64,000 nucleotides of DNA from Myceligenerans pegani (GCF_014892515.1 NZ_JADBGR010000064.1:1-64000); one strand, 5' to 3'; positions 1 through 8,748 are shown, counted from the first letter of the stretch. A program made the numbers and translations. The notes: a model not told the origin generated them from the sequence alone.

Positions 1-55
1 CCGCACGGCGGGCGGCCGCGCGGCCCCGCCATCCCGATCGGATCGGAAGGACATC

Positions 56-1285
56 GTGAATCACACCCCTCGCACGTCGAAGGTTCTCAACACCGTCTTC
101 GCCCCCGTGGTCCGGGGATACGAGGATCCCGCGAAGGACTGGGAGAAGGCCGTCGCCCAGGTCGAGGAGGAGGCCGGCGCGGAGGACCGCAAGTTCGCCG
201 ACGACCTCGGTCGCGCGGCCCGCAGCATCGGCGAGGAGCCGCGGCTGATGCCGCTGGGCTGGACCTTCGCGCTCAGCCAGATCAAGGACCGGTACGCCAA
301 CCGGCTGCGGATCAACCGCCTGCTCGCGGAGCACCCGGAGATCGCCGACGAGCCCATCGCCGACCCGGTGTTCGTGCTCGGGCTCCCGCGCACGGCCACG
401 ACCCTCGCCCACCGGGTGCTCGCGGCGTCGCCCGCCCACCGCGGCCCGCTGATGTGGGAGATGTCGCACACGGACCTCGAGGACCCGGCCGTCGCGGCGC
501 GCGAGATCAGGAAGCTCGACCAGGGCAGCAAGTTCGTCACGGGCCTGTTCGCCCCCGGCCTGAAGCACATGCACCCGAGCCGTGCCGAGCAGCCGGAGGA
601 GTCGATGATGCTCCTGCCGCACGGGACGTTCTGGCCGCTGCTGCACGGCGCCCTGCCGTCCTACCGCGAGTGGTACGCGCAGCGCGGCCCCGAGGAGCTG
701 GCCGGCGACTACGCCTACCTGAAGCAGGGCCTCCAGGTGCTGCAGCACGGGCGCGAGCGCAAGCGGTGGATCGTCAAGTACCCGGGGCACCTGAACGACA
801 TGCCCACGATCAAGAAGGTGTTCCCGGACGCCACGTTCGTGTGGACGCACCGGAACCCGACCACCGTCCTAGCCTCCACCTGCAGCCTCGTGGGGACGAT
901 GTGGTCGATGTACCAGAAGGACCCGGACCCGCGGGAGGTCGGCGAGCTCGTGCTGGACACCCTGGTCACCTGGGTGGACAACGCGCTCGAGTCGCGGCTC
1001 AGCATGCCGCCGTCGTCCATCGTGGACGTGCCGTACCACCAGCTCGCCGCCGACCCGCACACCGAGGTGCCACGCGTGTACGCGGCGATCGGCGCGACCT
1101 GGACCACGAGCGACGCCGCGCAGCTCGACCAGGTGCTCGCACGCCCGGCGGGCACGCGTCCGCACCGGTACGACATCGCGGACTACGGCCTGGGGGCCAA
1201 CCAGGTCGAGGAGTCGTTCGCGGCGTACCTGGGCCTGCTGCGCAACTTCGACAGGCTGGACGCGGAGCCGACGGCGGAGATGTGA
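56..1285 (+). CDS. Sulfotransferase family protein
   Basis: Predicted PAPS-dependent sulfotransferase of about 409 residues, the usual length for the bacterial Sulfotransfer_3-like group. The 5'-phosphosulfate loop is seen near residues 105-115 (VLGLPRTATT), and the 3'-phosphate binding region lies near VWTHRNP (about residue 262). The acceptor substrate cannot be told from sequence; lipids, glycans and small molecules are all possible. Start: GTG with a GGAAGG ribosome-binding site about 6 bases upstream. There is no signal peptide, so it is cytosolic. It stands alone, convergent with the MFS gene that follows, so no pathway context helps. Confidence 0.85.
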   Translation: MNHTPRTSKVLNTVFAPVVRGYEDPAKDWEKAVAQVEEEAGAEDRKFADDLGRAARSIGEEPRLMPLGWTFALSQIKDRYANRLRINRLLAEHPEIADEPIADPVFVLGLPRTATTLAHRVLAASPAHRGPLMWEMSHTDLEDPAVAAREIRKLDQGSKFVTGLFAPGLKHMHPSRAEQPEESMMLLPHGTFWPLLHGALPSYREWYAQRGPEELAGDYAYLKQGLQVLQHGRERKRWIVKYPGHLNDMPTIKKVFPDATFVWTHRNPTTVLASTCSLVGTMWSMYQKDPDPREVGELVLDTLVTWVDNALESRLSMPPSSIVDVPYHQLAADPHTEVPRVYAAIGATWTTSDAAQLDQVLARPAGTRPHRYDIADYGLGANQVEESFAAYLGLLRNFDRLDAEPTAEM

Positions 1286-1301
1286 CGGCGGACGACGCCG
1301 G

Positions 1302-2507
1302 TCAGCCGGCTCTCCGGCGGGCGCGGTCCGCTCGGCCCGTCCAGTAGGCGACCCAGGCCGTGCCCGCCAGGGCCAGGGCGCCGATCACCACCGGGGCGGC
1401 CGCCAGCGGGGCGATCGCCGCCACCGCCGACACCACCAGTGGTCCGCCGGTGTTGCCGATGTCCCCGCACAGCCGCCAGCCGCCCAGGAACTGCGCGCGG
1501 CCCTCCTCCGGAGCCGCGTCGGCGCCGAGCGTCATCACGATCCCCGAGCCGAGCCCGTTCCCCAGCGCGATCAGCGCCATCACGGCGCCCACGCCGAGCG
1601 CCGAGTCCGTCAGCGGCAGCAGCAGGCAGCCGACGCCGACGGCGAGCACCACCGGCACCGCCACCACCCGCCGCCCGCGCGTGTCCAGCAGCCAGCCGCC
1701 CGGCAGCGTCAGGAGGATGTCGATCGTCGCTGCGACCGCGAACAGCAGTGAGACCGTCGCAGCGCCGATGCCGACGTGATCCGCCCACAGCGGCAGCAGG
1801 CCCGTGCGCACCGACCGCGACGCGCCGATGATGATCACCGCGACGCCGAGCGTCAGCAGCGTGCGCCGGTGCTCCCAGAGCACCGAGTGCACCGCTCGGG
1901 GGACGACATCGCGCGCCACCCGGCCGAAGTCCGGCATCCGCGTCACGATCAGCGCTGATAGCAGCGACGCGCACGCCGCCAGCACGAACACCGAGCGGAC
2001 CCCGAACAGGTGGATCAGCAGCGCCCCCAGCAGCGGACCCACCAGGATTCCCACCCGCATCGACCCGCCCAGCAGCGCCATCCCGCGCGCCCGGTGACTC
2101 ACCGGCACCGCGTCGATCAGGAACCCCTGCCGCGCCAGCAGGAACGCCGTCCAGCTCATCCCGCTGACCACCACGCACACGCACAGCAGCCACACCGACG
2201 AGCCGAAGAACGCCACTCCCATCGCGACCGCGTCCACCAGCCCGGCGATCATCAGCGTGCGGCGCTCGCCGAGCCGCGCCACGAGCGCCCCCGACGGCAG
2301 CGAGTTGACCAGCTGCCCGATCCCCATGAGCGCCACCACGAACGCCGCCAGGGCCGTGCTCGCGCCCAGGTCGTTCGCGTGGATCGCCAGCACGGGCAGC
2401 ACGGCGCCGTGGCCGATCGAGCTGACGACCGACGGCACGTAGGCGACGACGGCGATGTCCCGGAAGCGGAACTGTGTCTCCGTCACTGCGCCGCTCGGTC
2501 CTGTCAC
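1302..2507 (-). CDS. MFS transporter
   Basis: Major facilitator superfamily permease of about 400 residues with roughly 12 hydrophobic segments, beginning FRFRDIAVVAYVPSVVSSIG. A motif-A-like loop (GALVARLGERRT) follows helix 2, and a GGWLLDTRGRR loop sits in the second half, as in drug/H+ antiporters. I placed the start at GTG 2507 because GAGGA stands about 8 bases upstream; an open frame continues further upstream but encodes Pro/Arg-rich junk. The substrate is unknown; an efflux role is inferred from family type only. Confidence 0.85.
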   Translation of the reverse strand: MTGPSGAVTETQFRFRDIAVVAYVPSVVSSIGHGAVLPVLAIHANDLGASTALAAFVVALMGIGQLVNSLPSGALVARLGERRTLMIAGLVDAVAMGVAFFGSSVWLLCVCVVVSGMSWTAFLLARQGFLIDAVPVSHRARGMALLGGSMRVGILVGPLLGALLIHLFGVRSVFVLAACASLLSALIVTRMPDFGRVARDVVPRAVHSVLWEHRRTLLTLGVAVIIIGASRSVRTGLLPLWADHVGIGAATVSLLFAVAATIDILLTLPGGWLLDTRGRRVVAVPVVLAVGVGCLLLPLTDSALGVGAVMALIALGNGLGSGIVMTLGADAAPEEGRAQFLGGWRLCGDIGNTGGPLVVSAVAAIAPLAAAPVVIGALALAGTAWVAYWTGRADRARRRAG

Positions 2508-2755
2508 CGTCCCATCCTCGCAGATGGTTGGCCGCGGCAATGGTCTTGGCGGAGTGTGGTCTCGGGCCGGCCTGCCCGTGGCCCAGGGTCCTCGCGCCCT
2601 CGGACGGCGCCCACTTCGCGGGCGGCGCAGGTTCGCGCGGCCGGGCGCGCTCCGTGCCCCCGGCCGGCGCTCCGGGCCCGTGGGCCCAGGCGCGGCGCAC
2701 CGACCAGGCCGTATCGTGAGCCTGCCTCTCACCGGCACGAACAGAAAGCACCCAC

Positions 2756-3265
2756 ATGACGACCCTCTCCGACTTCGGCGACGACGAGATCACCCAGCTC
2801 CTGGACACCCCCGGAGCGGTGCTGCGGGCGGCCAGCCTCGTCGACGGCAGGCCGAGCCCGGTCGGCCTCCTCAAGGCGAGCGCTCGCGCCGCCAAGGTGT
2901 TCCGCGAGGCCCAGCGGGACGAGAACGAGTTCGTGCGGACGGTGGCGCTCGCGCTGCGCGACCACAAGAAGGCCGAGCAGGAGGAGAAGGGCGACGAGCC
3001 CGAAGGGGCGAACGACTTCCTCGACCCCGACTCCGCGGGCGAGGCCGCCCGTGCGGTCGAGCTCGCCGAGTCGTCGATCGATCTGCTGCGCGGCCGGGTC
3101 GACGACGCCGACGTCGACGCGTACGGCACCTGGCTGATCCGGATCGCCACGCAGGTCGCCGAGGTCATGGCCGCCAAGGAGGGCAACCTCTTCAGCAGGC
3201 GCGCCGCGCTCTCCGACAACGCACAGAACCTGATCGACCGCCTGACAAAGGCAGCATCCCGCTGA
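2756..3265 (+). CDS. Conserved hypothetical protein, helical, cytosolic
   Basis: A 169-residue soluble protein, mostly charged and probably alpha-helical, with an acidic Lys/Glu-rich middle (residues 75-95). I do not recognise a family with certainty. The ending (GTWLIRIATQVAEVMAAKEGN followed by SDNAQNLIDRL) resembles small actinobacterial cytosolic proteins of unknown role. ATG start at 2756; the region before it (2508-2755) is shared as a divergent promoter zone with the MFS gene and carries TATCGT as a possible -10 near 2713. No function is assigned. Confidence 0.7.
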   Translation: MTTLSDFGDDEITQLLDTPGAVLRAASLVDGRPSPVGLLKASARAAKVFREAQRDENEFVRTVALALRDHKKAEQEEKGDEPEGANDFLDPDSAGEAARAVELAESSIDLLRGRVDDADVDAYGTWLIRIATQVAEVMAAKEGNLFSRRAALSDNAQNLIDRLTKAASR

Positions 3266-3334
3266 GCTCACCGCTCTCGGAGGATCGCGGCGCCGCACTG
3301 CCTTCCCGTTGACTGATCCGGCCGCCCTGCCACG

Positions 3335-4012
3335 ATGGGAGGCGTGCGCGTCTATCTCGATCAGCGTGCCGGGATGGCCGAGGACGGGTGGTCGGCCGCC
3401 TGGACGTTCGACCTGCCGTACTGGGGCACGTGCGGTCAAGGGCCCGACGACGACGCCGCGCTGGCCGACCTTGCGACCCGGTGCGGCCTCGACGCCGACG
3501 TGTTCGAGGTCGCCGAGCGCGTGGACCGGGCGACGACCGGTGACGAGACGGTGTTCGACCGGGACCGCGTCCCGGCGTCGGAGGCGGAGCGGGCCGCGAC
3601 CCTCTCGATCCTGGAGCGGTCCCGCGCCCGCACGTTGGAGCTGATCCGCGCCGCGGGGCCGCACGTGATGGAGTACCGCGACCCCGACCGGACACTGCCC
3701 GCCTACGCCTCGTGGCACACGGTGGGACAGCTGGCGTGGCACATCGCGGACACGGAGTCCCGCTACTACCTTCCGCTCCTGGGCCTGCCGCCGCGGCCGC
3801 GCGCCGAGGACCTCGTCACGGAACTCGAGGAGTCGGGCGCGTACGTGCGGCGCGTGGTGTCCGGGATGGATCCCGACCTGACGGCGGAATGGGACGCCCA
3901 CGGCGCCTGGACCAGCGTCAAGGTGCTGCGCCGCCTGGCGTGGCACGAGCGCGGGGAACTCGACGTCCTCGCCGGCCTGATCGAGCGGGCTGCCGCGGAA
4001 GAGACGCTCTGA
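3335..4012 (+). CDS. DinB-family protein
   Basis: A 225-residue protein whose second half is a DinB/YfiT-like four-helix bundle. A His-containing helix HTVGQLAWHIADTE lies near residues 128-141, and a distal WHERGELDVL lies near 207-216; these are the positions where DinB proteins place metal-binding histidines. Members are metal-dependent thiol-type transferases or of unknown function. The first 60 residues form a small domain of their own. The start may instead be GTG at 3344. It appears monocistronic. Confidence 0.7.
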   Translation: MGGVRVYLDQRAGMAEDGWSAAWTFDLPYWGTCGQGPDDDAALADLATRCGLDADVFEVAERVDRATTGDETVFDRDRVPASEAERAATLSILERSRARTLELIRAAGPHVMEYRDPDRTLPAYASWHTVGQLAWHIADTESRYYLPLLGLPPRPRAEDLVTELEESGAYVRRVVSGMDPDLTAEWDAHGAWTSVKVLRRLAWHERGELDVLAGLIERAAAEETL

Positions 4013-4153
4013 CAGCGGCATCGCGCGGGCGGACGGTGTCACGACTGTTGACCCACTCCAGGGGTTCCGTCCCCGGATCCGCCGTGGCGCCCGTCCCCGG
4101 TGTCCGCCACGCGCTCCGTCCGCGATATTCGCCGCCGGCTCCGACCGCGGGTG

Positions 4154-4552
4154 TCAGGTCGTCGTCCCGTCGACGTAGTACCAGCGCTTGTCGAGCTTCT
4201 CGAAGCGGCTCACCTCGTGGAGGCGGCCGCGGTCGCCGGACGCGCGGTAATGGGCGACGAACTCGACCACGCCCGTGTCGTCGAACGGGCCACCGGCCTC
4301 GGTGCGCAAGATGTCGAGACGCTGCCAGCGGACGTCGTCGTCCAGGTCGAGCCGGTCCGGCCGGGACGACGGGGACCACGTGGCGAGCAGGTAGTCGGCA
4401 TCCCCGACCGCAAAGGCGGAGTAACGCGACCGCATCAGGGCCTCCGCGGTCGGAGCCGGCCCGGCCGTGCCGCGGTGATACCTGCCGCAGCAGTCACCAT
4501 AGGTCTCGCCGGACAGGCAGGGGCACCGCGCGGAATTGTCCATGAGGACCAT
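4154..4552 (-). CDS. YchJ-like protein (UPF0225)
   Basis: A 132-residue protein of the YchJ family. A Cys-rich SEC-C-like zinc motif (CPCLSGETYGDCCGRYH, residues 10-26) is followed by the typical core RSRYSAFAVGDADYLLATW and the FVAHYR and SRFEKLDKRWYYVDG motifs. The length fits the family. The molecular role is unknown; the SEC-C motif suggests zinc binding. ATG start with GGAG upstream; a second in-frame ATG three codons later is an alternative. It ends convergent with the DinB-like gene. Confidence 0.85.
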   Translation of the reverse strand: MVLMDNSARCPCLSGETYGDCCGRYHRGTAGPAPTAEALMRSRYSAFAVGDADYLLATWSPSSRPDRLDLDDDVRWQRLDILRTEAGGPFDDTGVVEFVAHYRASGDRGRLHEVSRFEKLDKRWYYVDGTTT

Positions 4553-4652
4553 CCTCGCTCCAGCACGCGCGTGCCGTTTGACCGAGACGTCGGCCGCGTC
4601 GGAGCTCGGGGGTTCTCCTCGTCGCGCTCTGGTGGGAACGTGCCGAACGGCG

Positions 4653-5363
4653 CTACCTCGCCGGGCGGGAGGTGGTGTCGGGGAGGGCGCTCGGGAGGCG
4701 GGAGTCGACCAGCTTCACGAGCACGCCGAGGACCGCGGCCGCGGCGATGACCAGCGCTGCGTTGACGAGCGCGCGGCCGAGGCCGATCTCCGTGACGTCG
4801 AGGAACGGGTACGGGTACCACCGCGTGAACGCGCCCTGGACGAAGATGTAGACCAGCCAGATGACAGGGAGAACGAACGCTCCCGGAATCGTCGACCAGG
4901 TGAACCGCGGGCGAGGCCCGAAGACAAGCCAGGCCAGGACGGTGGCCCACGGCGAGACGTAGTGGAACAGAATGTTCGCGACCATCGACCACCCGCTGGG
5001 ATCGACCAGCGGGGCGAGGACGATCGCGTACACCAGGCCGGTGATCGTGATCGCCAGCAGGGCATTCAGTCTGGCGACGTCCCACCATCGTCCGGCCCGC
5101 AGAGGATTGGCGACCAGGAGCAGCGACACGATGAGCACAACGATGTTGCTGTCCACCGTGAAATAGCTGTATCCCCGCCAGATCCGCGTGCCGAGGCCGA
5201 CGTTCTCACCCCCGTTGACGGTGTTCGGGTCGGAGGCCCCGGTGAAGAAGTTGACGAACTGGATGACGAGCGCGACCGCGATGGCGGCGGCGATCACCGC
5301 GTAGGAGATCCGTGCGAGCAGAATCGCCCCCGGGGGCGCCGTCGTCGTTTCCACGAGTTTCAT
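4653..5363 (-). CDS. Pr6Pr family membrane protein
   Basis: About 236 residues with six predicted membrane helices. It carries the hallmark features of the Pr6Pr (FAR-17a/AIG1-like) family: FFTxxS after helix 1, a YFTVDSNIVV segment, a central HYVSPW motif and a WYPYPFLDV motif near the end. I chose the ATG at 5363, because the open frame upstream encodes basic, non-membrane sequence and runs into the AspRS leader region. The family function is not established in bacteria. Transcribed divergently from the AspRS gene. Confidence 0.8.
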   Translation of the reverse strand: MKLVETTTAPPGAILLARISYAVIAAAIAVALVIQFVNFFTGASDPNTVNGGENVGLGTRIWRGYSYFTVDSNIVVLIVSLLLVANPLRAGRWWDVARLNALLAITITGLVYAIVLAPLVDPSGWSMVANILFHYVSPWATVLAWLVFGPRPRFTWSTIPGAFVLPVIWLVYIFVQGAFTRWYPYPFLDVTEIGLGRALVNAALVIAAAAVLGVLVKLVDSRLPSALPDTTSRPAR

Positions 5364-5572
5364 TATCTGGAGTTCCCCGGAATCGGCAGGAAGCGTAGCC
5401 CGGCGCGTCCGCCGGTGTGCGCTCGGTGCCGGATAACTCGCTGGACCCGTCGCGGCGGCACCGCATAGCGTGGGACCCGGCCGGCGTGGGGCGTGACGAA
5501 CCCCGTGAGAGCGTGCGGCCCGCGCGTGCGGCGTACCGACGAGAGGCCGGCAGCTCGAGTTCCGCCGGCGAA

Positions 5573-5640
5573 GGTGTGGTGGCACCGCGAATTTGCCCCT
5601 CGCCCACACCTCCAGGGCAGTCATTGCGAACTGGAGGTGG
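5573..5640 (+). promoter_or_regulatory. Translational T-box riboswitch core upstream of AspRS
   Basis: The 14-base T-box consensus is nearly complete here: TGGCACC at 5580-5586 followed by GCGA. Two mutually exclusive folds are visible. Antisequestrator: 5573-5579 (GGTGTGG) pairs with 5604-5610 (CCACACC), the TGGCACC bulge follows, and GCGA 5587-5590 pairs with TCGC 5600-5603. Sequestrator: 5607-5615 (CACCTCCAG) pairs over nine bases with 5631-5639 (CTGGAGGTG), hiding the ribosome-binding site of the ATG at 5644. The TGGC bulge would pair with a tRNA ending GCCA, as expected for tRNA(Asp) or tRNA(Asn), whose discriminator is G. The Stem I specifier loop should lie within about 5445-5570; GAC at 5495 or 5538, or AAC at 5499, are candidates I could not settle. 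Confidence 0.8.
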
Positions 5641-5643
5641 AAC

Positions 5644-6963
5644 ATGAACTCGTTGTCTCTCGAGAAATCTCAGCCGACACGCGTCGAGCGGACGCTGTGC
5701 GACGACGTCTCCGCGGCCGAGCCGGGAAGCGTCGTGCGCGTGCAGGGCTGGGTGCACCGGCGTCGCGCGCTGTCGGCGGTGACGTTCGTCGTCGTGCGCG
5801 ACCGGTCCGGCCTGGCGCAGGTCGTGGTGCGGCCCGACGACGGTCAGGATGTCCCGCCCGAGGAGACCACCGTCGAGGTGGTCGGGACGGCGACGGCGAA
5901 CCCGCAGGCTCCCGGCGGAGTCGAGCTCACCGCGCCGACGATCACGGCGCTGACCGAGCCGGCCGCGACCCCGCCGGTCGAGCTGTGGCGGCCGAGCCTG
6001 AACGCCGCGCTGCCCACGATGCTCGACCACGCGCCCGTCACCTGGCGCCACCCGGCCCGGCGCGCCGCGTGGGAGATCGCCGCGGCTTCCGTGCGCGGGT
6101 TCCGCTCGACGCTCGACGCCGCCGGGTTCACCGAGGTGCAGACCCCGAAGTTCGTCGCCTCGGCGACGGAGTCGGGCGCGAACGTGTTCGAGGTCGACTA
6201 CTTCGGCCGTCCCGCCTACCTGGCGCAGTCCCCGCAGTTCTACAAGCAGCAGCTGGTCGGGGTGTTCGAGCGGGTGTACGAGGTGGGCCCGGTGTTCCGC
6301 GCCGAGCCGCACGACACGGTCCGGCACCTGGCCGAGTACGTGTCGCTGGACGTGGAGCTCGGGTTCGTCCGTGACCATCGCGACGTGCTGGGCCTGCTGC
6401 GCGACGTCGTCGCGGGCATGGCCGGCGGGATCACGGAGCACGCCGCGGGCGCCGTCGAACGGCTCGGGATCGAGGTGCCGCGGGTGCCCGACCGGATCCC
6501 GGTGATCCATTTCGCCGACGCCCTGGCGCTGGTCGGAGCGCCGCCCGAGGAACCGGACCTGGCGCCCGAGCACGAGCGGGCGCTGGGGGAGTGGGCGCTG
6601 CGGGAGCACGGCAGCGACTTCCTCGCCGTCGAGGGCTACCCGATGGCCAAGCGCCCGTTCTACACGCACCCGCAGCCGGACGACCCGCGCTGGTCCAACA
6701 GCTTCGACCTGCTGTTCCGCGGGCTGGAGCTGGTCACGGGCGGGCAGCGGCTGCACCGCCCGTCGGACTACGTCGCGGCCATCGCGGCGCAGGGGGAGGA
6801 CCCGGCCGCGTACGCCTCCTACCTGCAGGCGTTCGAGCACGGCATGCCGCCCCACGGCGGGTTCGCGATCGGCCTGGAACGCTGGACGGCGCGGATCACG
6901 GGCGCGGCCAACGTCCGCGAGGTCGCGCTGTTCCCGCGCGACCTGCACCGCCTGACGCCGTGA
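5644..6963 (+). CDS. aspS: Aspartyl-tRNA synthetase, archaeal type (probably non-discriminating)
   Basis: Class II AspRS of 439 residues, the short archaeal form without the bacterial GAD insertion (bacterial AspRS is near 590). N-terminal OB-fold anticodon domain (about 15-105); motif 1 near GFTEVQTPKF (161-170); the flipping-loop region YLAQSPQFYKQ; motif 2 FRAE-HDTVRHL (218-229); motif 3 GGFAIGLERW near the end. In the OB fold, GWVH has His where discriminating archaeal enzymes have Trp, which from memory hints at charging both tRNA(Asp) and tRNA(Asn). ATG start directly after GGAGGTGG. Controlled by the T-box just upstream. A standard bacterial aspS probably exists elsewhere in the genome. 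Confidence 0.88.
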   Translation: MNSLSLEKSQPTRVERTLCDDVSAAEPGSVVRVQGWVHRRRALSAVTFVVVRDRSGLAQVVVRPDDGQDVPPEETTVEVVGTATANPQAPGGVELTAPTITALTEPAATPPVELWRPSLNAALPTMLDHAPVTWRHPARRAAWEIAAASVRGFRSTLDAAGFTEVQTPKFVASATESGANVFEVDYFGRPAYLAQSPQFYKQQLVGVFERVYEVGPVFRAEPHDTVRHLAEYVSLDVELGFVRDHRDVLGLLRDVVAGMAGGITEHAAGAVERLGIEVPRVPDRIPVIHFADALALVGAPPEEPDLAPEHERALGEWALREHGSDFLAVEGYPMAKRPFYTHPQPDDPRWSNSFDLLFRGLELVTGGQRLHRPSDYVAAIAAQGEDPAAYASYLQAFEHGMPPHGGFAIGLERWTARITGAANVREVALFPRDLHRLTP

Positions 6964-7032
6964 GGTGGTAGGGGCTGCGGGGTGGTGCGGGCGGACGCTT
7001 GCGCCACCCCGCGGTGCGACGGCCGGCGGCGG

Positions 7033-7602
7033 TCAGCCGACAAGGCCGGGGACGTCGAGTTCGATCGGGAACGGCGCGGCGACCCGAAGGCGCTCGCGGA
7101 AGATCCCGGCAGGAGCGTAGGCGGTCGTGGCGTCGTCGAGCTCGTAGACGTGGATCGCCGTGGCGTCGCCCTCGTCCTCGACACGCCAGTAGTGGCGGAT
7201 CCCTGCCTGCGCGTACTTGGTCAGCTTGACCGTGCGGTCCCGGTGAGCCGACTCGGGCGAGACGACCTCGACGACCAGAACGACGTCCTCGGGCGCGTAC
7301 CAGGTGCGGTCCGGGTCGTACTCGGCCGTGGTGGCGAGCACGTCCGGCTCGGGCCGGTTGTGCTCGTCCAGGCGGACGGTCATCCCGCTGTAGATCACGA
7401 TGTTCGACGGCGCCTGGGCTGTCAGACTCCTCTGGACGGTGAAGATCACGCGGCTGTGCCAGGCACGCTGCGGGAGCAGCCTGAAGACGAGGGCACCGTC
7501 GATGAGTTCGGTGTGCCGCGGTGCTTCGGGAAGCCTGTCCAGATCAACGGCGAGCCAGCCCTCGGGGCGCGGAGGCCGCATCCAGTCCGGCAACGCGGTC
7601 AT
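7033..7602 (-). CDS. Uma2 family endonuclease-like protein
   Basis: About 189 residues of the Uma2 (DUF820) family, with a PD-(D/E)XK nuclease fold. Visible marks are ELIDGALVF near the N-terminus, RPEPDVL (PD-type acidic position), and VVLVVEVVSPESAHRDRTVKLTKYAQAGIRHYWRVE, which supplies the E and the K-Y-A-G motif of the active site. Members are common as multi-copy genes in actinobacteria and cyanobacteria and their cellular role is unclear. Start placed at ATG 7602; a TTG six codons upstream is less likely. Downstream on the same strand from the 7675 gene, with about 70 bases between. Confidence 0.85.
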   Translation of the reverse strand: MTALPDWMRPPRPEGWLAVDLDRLPEAPRHTELIDGALVFRLLPQRAWHSRVIFTVQRSLTAQAPSNIVIYSGMTVRLDEHNRPEPDVLATTAEYDPDRTWYAPEDVVLVVEVVSPESAHRDRTVKLTKYAQAGIRHYWRVEDEGDATAIHVYELDDATTAYAPAGIFRERLRVAAPFPIELDVPGLVG

Positions 7603-7674
7603 GGTGCCGAGGTTACCCAACGAGGCCTGCGTGCCACGAGAGATCTGCGCTGGGCGTGCCGCCGGGCACGCTCC

Positions 7675-8532
7675 TCACTGTGACGTGCGCGTCTGCTTCC
7701 GCTTTGCCGCGTTGTCGAGGAGTTCGCCGATCGTGCGGGAGCCCTCCACGCTGTCTCCGGCCGCGGTGCCCTGGAACCGGCGCTGCAACTCGGCCCTCGC
7801 GGCGGCGTGATCGCCCGCCAGGAGCGCGATGATCGCTTCGTCCTTCGCCGTTGTCGGCAGGCCCGCGACCCATTCGCGGGCGTCTCGTTGCCCGACGACG
7901 GCGCCCCGTGGCGGGCTCGCGCTCGCGGCTTCGGCCAGCAGGTCGTCGTCCAGGCGGAGGAAGTCGGCGAGGGTGCGCTGCGCCCCGGTGAGATCGCCGA
8001 GGCCCGTTGGGACCGGCGGTTCCAGGATGTCGCCGTCGTCGTAGTCGAAGGCGTCCTCGTCGTACGCCCACACACCGATCGCCGCGAGGAACACCAGGTA
8101 CAGCGGCCGGAGGTCACCGCCGAGCAGCTCGGCCCGCACCGCCGCGAACGAGCCGAGCGTCCATTCCTGGAAGTCCTCTTCCCACTGATCCTCCTCCTCC
8201 GACCCGAGGTCCAGGATCACGTTCTTGCCCGACCGACGGGCGTCCATGTGGTCGCCCACGACGTACTCCTCCAGCCGCACGCCCTTCAGGGCGCTCGCGG
8301 GAAGCTTGAGCAGCAACCGGCGGCTGCCCCAGTTCGCGTGGTAGAGGTGCAGGTCGTAGAAGTCGCGCACGAGCTCTTCCGGGGAGCCCTTGAAATCGCC
8401 CCAGTGGTACTCGTTCGTGAACGACGTCGCCGTGATCTGCGCCCGCGTCGACAGCTCCCGCACCGCGGCCTGTTGCTCGCTGGTCAGCGGCCGGTCGACC
8501 GCCAGGAACTCGTAGTACTGGTACTCACTCAC
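7675..8532 (-). CDS. Conserved hypothetical protein
   Basis: A 285-residue soluble acidic protein beginning SEYQYYEFLAVDRPLT. The N-terminal half contains WGDFKGSPEELVRDFYDLHLYHANWGSRRLLLKLP, a pattern I recall from widespread bacterial proteins of unknown function. The C-terminal third is helical (LADFLRLDDDLLAEAA, KDEAIIALLAGDHAAARAELQRRF), with a basic tail. GTG start at 8532 with GGAG upstream; the longer open frame upstream lacks coding character. Probably first gene of a two-gene unit with the Uma2-like gene. No function is assigned. Confidence 0.7.
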   Translation of the reverse strand: MSEYQYYEFLAVDRPLTSEQQAAVRELSTRAQITATSFTNEYHWGDFKGSPEELVRDFYDLHLYHANWGSRRLLLKLPASALKGVRLEEYVVGDHMDARRSGKNVILDLGSEEEDQWEEDFQEWTLGSFAAVRAELLGGDLRPLYLVFLAAIGVWAYDEDAFDYDDGDILEPPVPTGLGDLTGAQRTLADFLRLDDDLLAEAASASPPRGAVVGQRDAREWVAGLPTTAKDEAIIALLAGDHAAARAELQRRFQGTAAGDSVEGSRTIGELLDNAAKRKQTRTSQ

Positions 8533-8689
8533 TTCGAAAGGCTCCAGGGACGACGTCGGACAACTGCGGCTGAACCTGCCGGGAACTGCGCTTGACGTGC
8601 GCAGACACTTCGCCGGCGGCAGCCAGTCCGCGGGCGTGTCGCTTCGGCGTGCAGCGCCGGTCCGTGACGCATAGAGTAGCCGCCGATAG

Positions 8690-8717
8690 GCGAGCCTCGC
8701 CCTCGGGGCTCGCTTTT
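8690..8717 (+). terminator. Intrinsic-terminator-like hairpin in the leader of the DUF3800-like gene
   Basis: GCGAGCC (8690-8696) pairs with GGCTCGC (8707-8713), and TTTT follows at 8714-8717. It ends rightward transcription, yet no rightward gene lies upstream, and the next start codon is only about 30 bases downstream. It may therefore act as a leader attenuator, or mark a very short RNA. Confidence 0.5.
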
Positions 8718-8748
8718 GTGTGTTCTCGAGCCGTCCCAGAGGAGCGCT

